Positions 50,179 to 63,500 of a DNA stretch of 64,000 nucleotides are shown here, piece by piece. The DNA comes from Taudactylus pleione. Its lineage: Eukaryota; Chordata; Amphibia; Anura; Myobatrachidae. The stretch's first letter is position 1, and each line of letters begins with the position of its first letter. The notes under the pieces are model-generated. The model did not search any database, was not told where the DNA came from, and saw only the letters and a program-made list of their open reading frames with translations. The stretch lies in the NCBI GenBank assembly GCA_031769625.1, contig JAUIMM010001409.1:868001-932000 (forward strand), written 5' to 3'. The translations under genes were made by a program, and so were the position numbers.

Positions 50179-51464
50179 TGGGGCTATTCATTATCACTGA
50201 TGTCTCCTGCTTACCTTTCAGCCCCATACATTCCACTGAAGGTAATCAAGGGCGCCGAGAGGGGGTGGGGGCAGGTACTAATTACACAGGCCGGGGCTTG
50301 TCCAGTCCCGCCCCCTCTCTGTCTTACCTGTCAGTAGCCCAGAACACGCAGCCGAACAGCAGCAGCAATCTCCACTCCTCTGCCCGTGGGAGGAGTGTTT
50401 AGCCCCCCCCCCTGGATTTGCACCAGGCTGAGGGGCTCACAGCGCCCCCCTACCCAGCGCACAGTACCGCAAATACCCCAGGCCCCTTCCCCAGGCTGGC
50501 TCTCTACGGCCCTGAGGATAATATGAGCATGTTCACAGCACACAAAGCAGACTGCACGGGGTTACACTTACCTCACTGCGGCCTGATGGACGTAATGGCG
50601 ATGTTTGCGCAGTTGAAGTTTCATTACAGATGCCGATCCCAGTGAGGATTTATTCCCAAACTAATTTACAAGCAGGGACCATTTATGGGTGTCAGCAGGG
50701 GCCAGGGGTTGTGGGGGTGATGTGGCGACTGAAATGTAGTCATGTTGCGACCATTTTCTGGGCATGTCTGGCGCAGCCTTTGGGCGTCTGAAAACAAATC
50801 CAGGCGACTGCGACATTTGCATATAATCGCACAGTCACAGCGACATTTACTTCCATCTCAGAAACAGGCGCTGTAACCATTGTCGGGGTAAGTAGCCATC
50901 GCTCCCATTTGCGCAGGAGTTGTGGGTCTCGGATCTGACTGTGACTCTTTAGATTGTAAGGAAGCCTCCCCTCGTGTGCTGTAATCTGGCAGAGGTTCCG
51001 GCATCTGCTGTGGGGGGGGGCAGAACCCTGTCAGTGGCTGTTTTGCAGGAACTTGTACATGATCATTAATGACTGGTTCTGATGAAGCTCTGAGTTATAT
51101 CACCACTATACCGTGTCGCTGCCGTTGCTCCTCCTCCACTATAGATCTGAGATCTGCATTTTATCTCTGCTAGGGATCTAGGATCTGCATTACCTTACCA
51201 CCAGGATCTGCTTAGTATTTCCGCCAGGGATCTGCAAGTTATCAGGGATCTGACACAGTGATAGAACTACAGAGGTCATGGCGACATGGCCACTTGGAAG
51301 CTCCCACTCTGCCCCCTATAGGTATATGTTACCCAGCACATGATGCTATTAGGTGGGCTCATGTGCTGGACCACACATGTTCAGGAGAGGCCCAGGAGAC
51401 GAGAGCAGCATCGCCAGGCCACTACAGATGTCTCCCCCATTTGTCCTTTCTAGTCCCTACAAAG
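50179..51464. other. Unique spacer, no gene seen
   Basis: No coding exon or RNA gene is supported. 51145-51255 holds about seven spaced copies of 'gggatctg'/'ggatctgc', a weak degenerate short repeat. Confidence 0.55.
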
Positions 51465-52012
51465 GGCCTGATTCAGACCCACTCGCGAGCGGCTGTCCGC
51501 TCGCAAGTGGGTCGATGTTATGCACTGAGCATGCGCACGACGGAGGGAGCTCCGTCGTGCGCATGCGCCAGACGCGACGAGCGAAGGAAAGTCCTTCGCT
51601 CGTTGTGTCCGATCAAAGGGGGCGTGCTGTCAATGTTGATTGACAGCACGCCCCCTTTGGTGGGCGTGCCGGGGGCGTGCCTCCCTGACGGGGGCGTTCC
51701 CACGGGAACGCCTCCCGTCAGAAGCCGGCCCACTGACATCACTAGTGATGTCAGTGGGAGTGATTTTGGCTCTGATAGAGCCAAAATCACTCCGGAGCTT
51801 GCGGTTGAAAACCTCAACCGCAGGCTCCGGGTCGCAATTTCGATGGTCGCGATGGTCTCGACCATCGCGCCCATCAAAAAGCACGCTCGTATAGCCTGTG
51901 GGTGGTGACCCACAGCTATACGAGCGTCCAGGAGGACGCTCCATGAAAATGGAGCCCGGCCCTCATTCAGAGCGTGCGCTCTGCTCAGAGCGTACGGCTC
52001 TGAATGAGGGCC
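51465..52012. mobile_element. 548-bp string-of-hairpins MITE
   Basis: Ends 'ggcctgattcag' and 'ctgaatgagggcc' are imperfect inverted repeats, flanked by (C)AAAG on both sides. Nearly the whole interior folds into consecutive hairpins: 51476-51513, 51529-51566 (17 bp perfect), 51571-51609 (18 bp, two mismatches), 51614-51659 (20 bp perfect), 51685-51721 (17 bp, one bulge), 51729-51758 (30-bp perfect palindrome), 51757-51793 (16 bp perfect), 51792-51830 (17 bp, one mismatch), 51838-51879, 51883-51927 (20 bp, one bulge), two 7-bp stems (51923-51940 and 51938-51955) and a terminal 26-bp stem (51958-52012) that includes the right end. The overlapping ORFs on both strands (51258-51944) are chance products of the palindromes. 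Confidence 0.85.
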
Positions 52013-52184
52013 AAAGAGTGGTCTGGTTCACGCAAAATCTGCTTACCAGGAGTTGGGGTGACCCAAGATGGTCCACTGAGATCTTTCTGGGGAGTGTAGG
52101 ACCCTGTTAGAGGGTCATTCGCTACTTTACACTTTAATAGGGAAGGGGATTGTGCTGGCAAGGCCGTCCCCTACACTGATTTTA
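52013..52184. other. Short spacer
   Basis: Nothing recognised. Confidence 0.5.
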
Positions 52185-52580
52185 CCGAATGGGATTGAAA
52201 TGCCGGCGGCTGAACCCTGACAGCAGGAAATCCCAACAGCGGCAGGTAAGTGATCTAACACTCCCCTCTCCCCCCTAACCCTCCCTTAGGGGTGCCTAAC
52301 TCTAAACTCCCAGGGTGGTACCAAACCCTAACCTCTCTCCGTGGGTGCCTAAACCTAACCTCCCCCCCCTCAAAACCTAACACTAACCTCTCTAACTGCC
52401 CTAAACCCAACCCTCCCCTAACAGGACGGACGCCCCGGATTCACCTTGTTCGGGCACACGTGTTCCTGGATTCCTGCGTTGAGATATTTTCGATATCTCG
52501 ACGCCTATCATAAATCCTTTGCCGGCATTCTGCAGTCGGGATTGTGACGATCACATAACTACTTCCCGATTTTACGGGGG
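52185..52580. mobile_element. Probable MITE with CCTAACC-rich interior
   Basis: Outer motifs 'gggattgaaatgccggc' (about 52192) and 'gccggcattctgcagtcggga' region (about 52523) are roughly inverted, with interior 'gtgcctaa', 'cctaacc' and 'ggtaagtg' motifs like those in the spacer of 22458-22850. The ends are not precise. Confidence 0.4.
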
Positions 52581-52971
52581 TCTGCCTCCAACGTACACAA
52601 CAGCTGTAGACGGCAGACACCTTGGTTGGAGTAGAGACACTCGTTTTACCTTCTGTGATAGCTTTGGCTGCAGACTGTGCAGGATTTGCTTTATTTTATT
52701 TTTTTTACATTTTGTTTTTTGATTTTTACAAATGTACTTTGCAGACAGTGGAAGTGGAGGGTCTGCGTCCCGGCCCCCAGCTCACTGCGCCTGTGTGACC
52801 AGGTAAAGACGTAAAAACCATTTCACCCATGCGCATTTTAATGCAAAATGTGCGGCGACGTAGTAAGTCCATCCTCACCGCTGACACCGAGTACTGTCTC
52901 TGAGCTATTACTTAGCTGCCCAGCGCCATTGTCTTGGTAAATTGCAGTGATTAAAAATAATGAATACAGCA
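52581..52971. other. Unique spacer, no gene seen
   Basis: T-rich tract at 52690-52720. Nothing else recognised. Confidence 0.5.
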
Positions 52972-52976
52972 CAGAG

Positions 52977-53381
52977 GGCCTCATTCAGCACGAATCGCTG
53001 CGAAAATATGCTAATGTTTGCAACCGCTCATCCAGCATAGAGACGCCCACTACCGCTTTCTCACATCCGTAATACCGCTCAGTCCTGCGTATACATCAGT
53101 AACATCGAGTAACATCAGCCTTGTGCACGCAGTGAGTACACAGGCTGCGTATGCCGTCACAGTGGCTAATTTATGCACGCCCATGCAACAGCGTTTAAAG
53201 GACAGGCGCAACTGCATTACTTCAACTACTCCCCCGTCACCACCCCCAAACGCTGACCTCCCGTCACTCACTCTGCGATGGCTTTCTGCGTGTGTGCGTG
53301 ATCGCAGTGCGATTGCAATACTATGCACCATCGGCCGATCTGCGCACGCTGTTGCCATTGCGATCCATAATGAATTAGGCC
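52977..53381 (+). mobile_element. 405-bp short DNA transposon, complete copy
   Basis: Ends 'ggcctcattca' and 'tgaattaggcc' are inverted, with the 5-bp direct repeat CAGAG on both sides (52972-52976 and 53382-53386). The interior runs 'gacgcccac', 'acatcagtaacatcgagtaa', 'gtacacaggctgcg', 'aatttatgcacgccc' and 'actctgcgatgg', collinear with 6576-6831 and with the minus-strand copy at 21085-21478, but it lacks about half of the satellite-unit region. There is no coding; both ORFs over it are chance. Confidence 0.8.
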
Positions 53382-53386
53382 CAGAG

Positions 53387-54070
53387 TTAGTGATGTTACG
53401 GCATAAGTGACCACGCTGTGCGCTATTTCCAGTCTGCTGACATTTTGACTTTTTAGCTGCATATTCCTGTTGAGTAGTTCTTTATGGTTAATGTCGCTAT
53501 ACTTGTGTTATTGTGTCAATAATCTGCGCTCATTACCACAGCTTTCCTCGTATTCCTCTGGCAGGCGCGTCCCATATAAATACTTAGTGACTCTCATGGA
53601 CGCTGTAAGTGGTTTCATAGAGACTTAGGGGGGAGTCTGGACTCCGGCTGCTCTCCTCAGACGACTGCACACAGCGCCGTTCTGCAGCCAGCAACATGGA
53701 GGGGTGAACCCTTTTGGGGTACATAAAAAATCTGTTTAATATCCTGTGGTTACTGACAGTCCATAAAGCCACTTTCCTGCAGGAAGTCTTTCAGCCCCCT
53801 GTGCCCCGCTGACATTAATGGTGATGGGGAGCAGCAGTGGGACGTTGTAAAGCAAAGCCCCAGAATCTGGACATTTCTGGAATCAATCAGCTGGTCCTGC
53901 GAGTGGCTGAGAGAGACTCAGGCCTGCTGGGAAATGGAAGCAGATGGAGCACCGGCGCAGAGTAACTGGCTGACAACATGCGAGAGGTTCTGTCAGGTGT
54001 TTTCTTATTGATTTACTAAATGTTGTGCATTGGATGTACAGGCCCTGTTACACAGGGCACCTAGGCTGTG
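53387..54070. other. Unique spacer, no gene seen
   Basis: Nothing supported; short ORFs only. Confidence 0.55.
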
Positions 54071-57000
54071 CATGCGGGACTCTGTGACCAGGGATAATGG
54101 GGCATCTTCCTGGCTCTGTGACCTGGGATAGTGGGGCATCTAACTGACTCTGTGACCTGGGATAATGGGGCATCTTCCTGGCTCTGTGACCTGGGATAAT
54201 GGGGCATCTTTCTGGCTCTGTGACCTGGGATAATGAGGCACCTTCCTGGCTCTGTGACCTGGGATAATGGGGCATCTTCCTGGCTCTGTGACCTGGGATA
54301 ATTGAATGTCTTCTTGGTTCTATGACCTGGGATAATGGGGCCTATTCCTGGGTCAGTGACCCGGGATAATGGGGCATCTTCCTGGCTCTGACCTGGGATA
54401 ATGGGGCATCTTCCTGGCTCTGTGACCTGGGATAATGGGGCATCTTCTTGACTCTGTGACCTGGGATAATGGGGCATCTTCTTGGTTCTATGACCTGGGA
54501 TAATGGGGCCTCTTCCTGGGTCTGTGACCCGAGATAATGGGGCATCTTCCTGGCTCTGTGAACTGGAATAATGGGGCATCTTCTTGGCTCTATGACCTGG
54601 AATAATGGGGCATCTATCTGGCTCCGTGACCTAGGATACTGGGGCATCTTCCTGGCTCTGTGACCTGGGATAAAGGGGCATCTTCCTGACTCTGTGACCT
54701 AGGATAATGGGGCTTCTTCCTGGCTCTGTGACCTGGGATAATGGGGCATCTTCCTGGCTCTGTGACCCGGGATAATGGGGCATCTTCCTGGCTCTGTGAC
54801 CTGGGACAATGGGGCTTCTTCCTGGCTCTGTGACCTGGTATAATGGGCATCTTCCTGGCTCTGTGACCTGGAATAATGGGGCATCTTCCTGGCTCTGTGA
54901 CCTGGGATATGGGGCATCTTCCTGGCTCTGTGATCTGGGATAATGGGGCATCTTCCTGGCTCTGTGACCTGGGATAATGGGGCATCTTCCTGGCTCTGGA
55001 ATAATGGGGCATCTTCCTGGCTCTGTGACCCGGGATAATGGGGCATCTTCCTGGCTCTGACCTTGGATAATGGGGCACCTTCCTGGCTTTGTGACCTGGG
55101 ATAATTGGATGTCTTCTTGGATCTGTGACTTGGGGCTTCTTCCTGGCTCTGTGATGTGGGATAATGGGGCATATTCCTGGCTCTGTGACCTTGGATAATG
55201 GGGCATCTTCCTGGCTCTGTGACCTGGGATAATGGGGCATCTTCCTGGCTCTGTGACCTGGAATAATGGGGCATCTTCCTGGCTCTGTGACCTGGGATAA
55301 TGGGGCATCTTCTTGACTCTGTGACCTGGGATAATGGGGCATCTTCTTGGCTCTGTGACCTGGGATAATGGGACATCTTCCTGGCTCTATGACCTAGGAC
55401 AATGGGGCTTCTTCCTGGCTCTGTGACCTGGGATGATGGGCATCTTCCTGGCTCTGTGACCTGGAATAATGGGACATCTTCCTGGCTCTGCGACTTGGGA
55501 TAATAGGGCATCTTCTTGGCTCTGTGACCTGGGATAATGGGTTAACTTCCTTCACTCTGTGACCTGGGATAATGGGGCATCTTCCTGGCTCTGTGACCTG
55601 GGATAATGGGGCCTCCTCCTGGCTTTGTGACCTGGGATAATGGAGCCTCTTCCTGGCTCTGACCTGGGATAATGGGGCATTTTTCTTCGCTCTGTGACCT
55701 GGAATAATGGGGTATCTTCCGGGCTCTATGACCTGGGATAATAAGGCTTCTTCCTGGCTCTGTGATCTGGGATAATGGGGCATCTTCTTGGTTCTGTGAC
55801 CTGTGACAATGGGGCATCCTCTTGGCTCTGTGACCTGGGATAATGGGGAATCTTCTTGGCTACGTGACCTGGGATAATGGGGGCTTCTGGCTTTGTGACC
55901 TGGGATAATGGGGGTCCTTTTGGTTCTGTGACCTGGGACAATGGGGCATCTTCCTGGCTTTCTGACCTAGGATAATGGGGCCTTCTCCTGGCTTTGAGAC
56001 CTGGGACAATGGAGGGTCTATAGCTCCGTGACCTCAGATAATGGGGCATCCTCTTCTAATGTAGTGTCTTCCTGACTCTGTGACCTGGTTTTTAGGGGCA
56101 TCTTCATGACTCCCCGACCTGGGATAAAGGAGCATCTTCCTGGCTCTGTCACCTGGGGTAATGGGGTATCTTCCTAGCTCTGTGACCTGGGATAATGGGG
56201 CATCTTTCTGGTTCTGTGACTTTGGATAATGGAGCATCTTCCAGGCTCTCTGACCTGGGATAATGGAATGTCTTCCTGTTTCTGTGACCTGAGATAATGG
56301 GCCTCTTCATGGCTCAATGACCAGGGATAATGGGGCATCTTCTTGGCTCTGTGACCCGGGATAATAGGGCATCTCCTTGGCTCTGTGACCTGGGATAATA
56401 GGGCATCTTCCTGGTTTTTTGACCTGGGATAATGAAACATCTTCCTGACTCTGTGACCTGGGATAATGGGCCTCTTCATGGCTCCATCACCTGGGATAAT
56501 GGGGTGTATTCCTGGCTCTGTGACTTGGGATAATGTGGCATTGTCCTGGCTCTCCAACATGGGATAAATTGGCGTCTTCCTGGATCTGTGACCTGGGATA
56601 ATAGGACAACTTCCTGGCTCCCAAACCTGGGATAATGCAGCATCTTTCTGGCTGTGACCTAGGAAAAGGAGGCATCTTCTTGGCTCCTTGACTTGGATAA
56701 TGGAGCACCTCCTGGCTCTGCGATCTGGGATAATGGTGCATCTTTTTGGCTCTGTGACCTGGGATAATGGGGTGTCTTACTGGCTCTGTTTCCTGGGGTA
56801 ATAATGGGGCATCTTCCGTGCACCTATGACCTGGGAAAATGGGTTGTCTTCATAGCTTTGTGACATGGGATAATGGTGCATCCTCCTGGCTCTATGACCT
56901 GGGATAATTAGATGTCTTCCTGGCTCTATGACCTGGCAAAATGGTGTGTCTTCTTGGCTCTGTGACCTAAGATAATTTTTCTGGCTCTGTGACCTGGGAT

Positions 57001-57455
57001 AACAGGACAGCTTCCTGGCTCTATGAAATAGGAAAACAGAGCACCGTCTTGGATCCTTGACCAGGATAATGGAGCATCTGCCTGGCCTTGTGACCTGAGA
57101 TATGGGTCATCTTCCTGGATCCATGGACTGTGATTATGTGGCATCTTCCTGGCTTTGTGGCCTGGAATAATGGGTCATCTTCCTGGCTCTGTAACCTAGG
57201 AATAGGGGGCATCATCTTGGATCCTTGACCAGGATAAAAGAGCATCTTCATGGCTCTGTGACCTGAGATATGGGTCAATTTCCTGGTTCTGTGGCCTGTG
57301 ATAATGGGGCATTTTTCTGGCTCTGTGACCTGGGATAATGACGCATCTTCCTTGCTCCCTGACCTGGGATAATGGAGAATCTTTGTGGCTCAGTAAACTG
57401 GAATAATGAGGAATCTTCCTGCCTCTATGACCTGGGATAATGGGGTATCTTCCAT
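54071..57455. repeat. 34-bp minisatellite
   Basis: About 100 units of 34 bp containing 'ctgtgacctgggataatggg' and 'gcatcttcctggct'. Divergence rises towards the right end. On minus, 34 bp shifts frame each unit, giving 34-residue periodic ORFs (PHYPRSQSQEDAPLSQVTEP-type strings) in all frames; these are artefacts. Confidence 0.95.
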
Positions 57456-57534
57456 CCCCTCATCTCTATGTTAATTTTTCTGGATCTAATTACACAACAT
57501 TTACTGACCACACACCCTGCCGAAATAATGCAGC

Positions 57535-60500
57535 ATAATGGTTATATAGTAATGTATAGTGATATATGGTGCAGTGTGACTGGTGTATAATGCTTTATAT
57601 TGGGGATACAGTATATATAGTGATGTATGTAGTATTGCTGTGGTATAATGCATACTGATGGTGATACAGAACTATATAGTGATGTATGGTGCAGTGTGGC
57701 CATGGCCTTGTGACCTGAGATATGGGTCATCTTCCTGGCTCTGTGGCATAAGGAGTAAAAATGGTTGAAGTTGCCCAAAGGATACATGAAAAGGGGCAGA
57801 CTAGATGGGCCAAGTGGTTCTTATCTGCCGTCAAACTCTATGTTTCTATGGTATAATGCATTATTATGGTGATACAGTACTATATAGTGATGTATGGTGC
57901 AGTATGGCTGTGGTATAATGCTGTATAATGGTGATACAGTATTATGTAGTGATGTATGGTGCAGTGTGGCAGTGGTATAATCCGGTATAATTGTATCACA
58001 GTACTATATAGTAATGTATGGTGCAGTATGGCTGTGGTATAATACATTATGGTATCAAGGTGCTATAAAGTGATGTATGGAGCAGTATGGCTGTGGTATA
58101 ATGCAGTATAACGGTATCACAGTGTTATATAGTGATGTATGGTGCAGTATGGCTGTGGTATAATGCAGTATAATGGTGAGACAGTATTATATAGTGATGT
58201 ATGGTGCAGTGTGGCTGTGGTATAATGCAGTATAATGGTATCACAGTACTATATAGTGATATATGCTGCAGTATAGCTGTGGTATAATACATTATGGTGT
58301 CACAGTGTTATATAGTGATGTATGGTGCAGAATGGCTGTGGTATAATGCAGTATAATGGTATCACAGTGCTATATAGTGATGTATGGTGCAGTATGGCTG
58401 TGGTATAATGCATTATGGTATTACAGTACTATATAGTGATGTATGGTGCAGCGAGGCTGTGGTATAATGCATTGTGGTATCACAGTGCTATATAGTGATG
58501 TATGGTGCAGTGTGGCTGTGGTATAATGCAGTATAATGGTATCACAGTGCTATATGGTGATGTATGGTGCAGTATGGCTGTGGTATAATGCATTATGGTA
58601 TCACAGTGCTTTATAGTGATGTATGGTGCAGTATGGCTGTGGTATAATGCATTATGGTATCACAGTGCTTTATAGTGATGTATGGTGCAGTATAATGGTA
58701 TCACAGTGCTATGTAGTGATGTATGGTGCAGTATGGCTGTGGTATTATGCAGTATAATGGTATCACAGTGCTGTATAGTGATGTATGGTGCTGTATGGCT
58801 GTGGTATAATGCAGTATAATGGTATCACAGTGCTGTATAGTGATGTATGGTGCAGTCTGGCTGTGGTATAATACATTATGCTATCACAGTGCTATATGGT
58901 GATACATGGTGCAGTGTGGCTGTGGTAAAATGCAGTATAATGGTATCACAGTGCTGTATACTGATGTATGGTGAAGTATGGCTGTGGTATAATGTAGTAT
59001 GTATCACAGTGCTATATAGTGATGTATGGTGCAGTATGGCTGTGGTATAATGCATTATGGTATCACAGTGCTATATAGTGATGTATGGTGCAGTATGACT
59101 GTGGTATAATGCATTATGGTATCACAGTGCTACATAGTGATGTATGGTGCAGTATAGCTATGGCATAATGCAGTATAATGGTATCACAGTGCTATATAGT
59201 GATGTATGGTGCAGTGGGGCTGTGGTATAATGCATTATGGTATCACAGTGCTACATAGTGATGTATGGTGCAGTATGGCTGTGGTATAATGCATTATGGT
59301 ATCACAGTGCTATATAGTGATGTATGGTGCAGTATGACTGTGGTATAATGCATTATGGTATCACAGTGCTACATAGTGATGTATGGTGCAGTATAGCTAT
59401 GGTATAATGCAGTATAATGGTATCACAGTGCTATATAGTGATGTATGGTGCAGAGTGGCTGTGGTATAATGCATTATGGTTTCACAGTGCTACATAGTGA
59501 TGTATGGTGCAATTTGGCTGTGGTATAAAGCAGTATAATGGTATCACAGTGCTATATAGTTATGTATGGTGCAGTATGGCTGTGGTATAATACATTATGG
59601 TGTCACAGTGTTATAGTGATGTATGGTGCAGTATGGCTGTGGTATAATGAAGTATCATGGTATCACAGTGCTATATAGTGATGTATGGTGCAATATGGCT
59701 GTGGTATATTGCAGTATAATGGTATCACAGTGCTATATAGTGATGTATGGGGCAGTATGGCTGTGGTATAATGCAGTATCATGGTATCACAGTGCTATAT
59801 AGTGATGTATGGTGCAGTATGGCTGTGGTATAATGCAGTATAATGGTATCACAGTGCTATATAGTGATCTATGGTGCAATATGGCTGCGGTATAATGCAG
59901 TATAATGGTATCACAGTGCTAGATAGTGATGTAGGGTGCAGTGTGGCTGTGGTATAATAGTGATACATTGTTATATAGTGATGTTCGGTGCAGGATGGCT
60001 GTGGTATAATGCATTATGGTATCACAGAGCTATATAGTGATGTATGGTGCACTATGGCAGTGGTATAATTCAGTATAATGGTATCACAGTGCTATATAGT
60101 GATGTATGGTGCAGTATGGCTGTGGTATAATGCATTATGGTATCACAGTGCTATATAGTGATGTATGGTGCAGTATGGCTGTGGTATAATGCACTATGGG
60201 ACCACAGTACTATATAGTGATATATGGTGCAGTATGGCTGTGGTATAATGCAGTATTATGGTATCACAGTGCTATATAGTGATGTGTGGTGCAGTATGGC
60301 TGTGGTATAATGGTGATACCATGCTATATAGTGATGTGTGGTGCAGTATGGCTGGGATATAATGCAGTATAATGGTATCATAGTGCTATATAGTGATGTA
60401 CGGTGCAGTATGGCTGTGATAGAATGCATTATGGTATCAGTGCTATATAGTGATGTATGGTGCAGTGTGGCTGTGGTATAATGCAATATGGTATGACAGT

Positions 60501-63500
60501 GCTATATAGTGATGTATGGTGCAGTATGGCTGGGGTATAATGCAGTATAATGGTATCACAGTGCTATATAGTTACGTATGGTGCAGTATGGCTGTGGTAT
60601 AATGCATTATGGTATCACAGTGCTATATAGTTATGTATGGTGCAGTATGGCTGGGGTATGATGCAGTATAATGGTATCACAGTGCTATATAGTGATGTAT
60701 GGTGCAGTATGGCTGGGGTATAGTGCAGTATAATGGTATCACAGTGCTATATAGTTATGTATGGTGCAGTATGGCTGGGGTATAATGCCGTTTTATGGTA
60801 TCACAGTGCTATATAGTTATGTATGGTGCAGTATGGCCCGGGTAAAATGCAGTATAATGGTATCACAGTGCTATATAGTCATGTATGGTGCTGTATGGCT
60901 GTGGTATAATGCAGTATTATGGTATCACAGTGCTATATAGTGATGTATGGTGCAGTATTGCTGTGGTATAATGCAGTATAAATGGTATCACAGTGCTATA
61001 TAGTGATGTATGGTGCAGTATGGCTGTGGTATAATGCAGTATAATGGTATCACAGTACTATATAGTGATGTATGGTGCAGTATGGCTGTGGTATAATGCA
61101 GTATAATGGTATCACAGTGCTACATAGTGATGTATGGTGCAGTATGGCTGTGGTATTATGTAGTATAATGGTATCACAGTGCTATATAGTGATGTATGGT
61201 GCAGTATGGCTGTGGTATAATGCAGTATAATGGTATCACAGTGCTATATGGTGATGTATGGTGCAGTATGGCTGGGGTATAATGCATTATGGTATCACAG
61301 TGCTATATAGTGATGTATGGTGCAGTATGGCTGTGGTATAATGCATTATGGTATCACAGTGCTTTAAAGTGATGTATGGTGCAGTGTGGGCATGGTATAA
61401 TGCAGTATAATGGTATCACAGTGCTATGTAGTGATGTATGGTGCAGTATGGCTGTGGTATTATGCAGTATAATGGTATCACAGTGCTGTATAGTGATGTA
61501 TGGTGAAGTATGGCTGTGGTATAATGCAGTATAATGGTATCACAGTACTATATAGTGATGTATGGTGCAGTATGGCTGTGGTATAATGCAGTATAATTGT
61601 ATCACAGTGCTACATAGTGATGTATGGTGCAGTATGGCTGTGGTATTATGAAGTCTAATGGTATCACAGTGCTATATTGTGATGTATGGTGCAGTATGGC
61701 TGTGGTATAATGCAGTATTATGATATTACAGTACTATATAGTGATGTATGGTGCAGTATGGCTGTGGTATAATGCAGTATAATGGTATCACACTACTATA
61801 TAGTGATGTATGGTGCAGTATGGCTGTGGTATAATGTAGTATATTTGTATCACAGTGCTACATAGTGATGTATCGTGTAGTATGGCTGTGGTATTATGTA
61901 GTATAATGGTATCACAGTGCTATATAGTGATGTATGGTGTAGTATGGCTGTGGTATAATGCAGTATAATGGTATCACAGTGCTATATGGTGATGTATGGT
62001 GCAGTATGGCTGGGGTATAATGCATTATGGTATCACAGTGCTATATAGTGATGTATGGTGCAGTATGGCTGTGGTATAATGCATTATGGTATCACAGTGC
62101 TTTAAAGTGATGTATGGTGCAGTGTGGGCATGGTATAGTGCAGTATAATGGTATCACAGTGCTATGTAGTGATGTATGGTGCTGTATGGCTGTGGTATAA
62201 TGCAGTATAATGGTATCACAGTGCTGTATAGTGATGTATGGTGAAGTATGGCTGTGGTATAATGCAGTATGTATCACAGTGCTATATAGTAATGTATGGT
62301 GTAGTATGGTTGTGGTATAATGCATTATGGTATCACAGTGCTACATAGTGATGTATGGTGCAGTGTGGCTGTGGTATAACACATTATGGTATCACAGTGC
62401 TATATGGTGATACATGGTGCACTATAGCTATGGTATAATGCAGTATAATGGTATCACAGTGCTATATAGTGATTTATGGTGCAGAGTGGCTGTGGTATAA
62501 TGCATTATGGTATCACAGTGCTACATAGTGATGTATGGTGCAATTTGGCTGTGGTATAAAGCAGTATAATGGTATCACAGTGCTATATAGTGATGTATGG
62601 TGCAGTATAGCTGTGGTATAATGCATTATGGTATCACAGTGCTATATAGTGATGTACGGTGCAGTAAGGCTGTGTTATAATGCCGTTTCATGGTATCACA
62701 GTGCTATATATAGTGATGTATGGTGCAGTATGGCTGTGGTATAATCCAGTATAATGGTATCACAGTGCTATATAGTGATGTAGGGTGCAGTGTGGCTGTG
62801 GTATAATAGTGATACATTGTGATATAGTGATGTTTGGTGCAGGATGGCTGTGGTATAATGCATTATGGTATCACAGTGCTATATAGTGATGTATGGTGCA
62901 CTATGGCTGTGGTATAATTCAGTATAATGGTATCACAGTGCTATATAGTGATGTATGGTGCAATATGGCTGTGGTATAATGCATTATGGTATCACAGTGC
63001 TATATAGTGATGTATGGTGCAGTGTGGCCAAGGTATAATGCAGTATAATGGTATCACAGTGCTATATATTGATGTATGGTGCAATGTGACCGGGGTATAA
63101 TACAGTATAATGGTATCACAGTGCTATAGGGTGATGTATGGTGCAGTATGGCTGTGGTATAATGCAGTATAATGGTATCACAGTGCTATATGGTGATGTA
63201 TGGTGCAGTATGGCTGTGGGATAATGCAGTATAATGGTATCACAGTGCTATATAGTGATGTATGGTGCAGTATGGATGTGGTATAATGCATATTGTATCA
63301 CAGTGCTACATAGTGATGTATGGTGCAGTATAACTGTGGTATAATGCAGTGTAATGGTGTCACAGTGCTATATAGTGATGCATGGTGCAGTATAGCTGTG
63401 GTATAATACATTATTGTATCACAGTGCTATATAGTGATGTATGGTGCAGTATGGCTGTGGTATAATGCAGTATAATGGTATCACAGTGCTATATAGTGAT

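Noticed and set aside
51258..51944. 216-codon ORF and overlapping minus-strand ORFs as a gene
   Set aside because: They lie over a chain of palindromes, which makes mirror ORFs on both strands; no domain is seen.
54061..56741. Proline/serine/glutamine-rich ORFs on minus as an extracellular repeat protein
   Set aside because: Three overlapping frames give the same 34-residue period, as expected from a 34-bp repeat.
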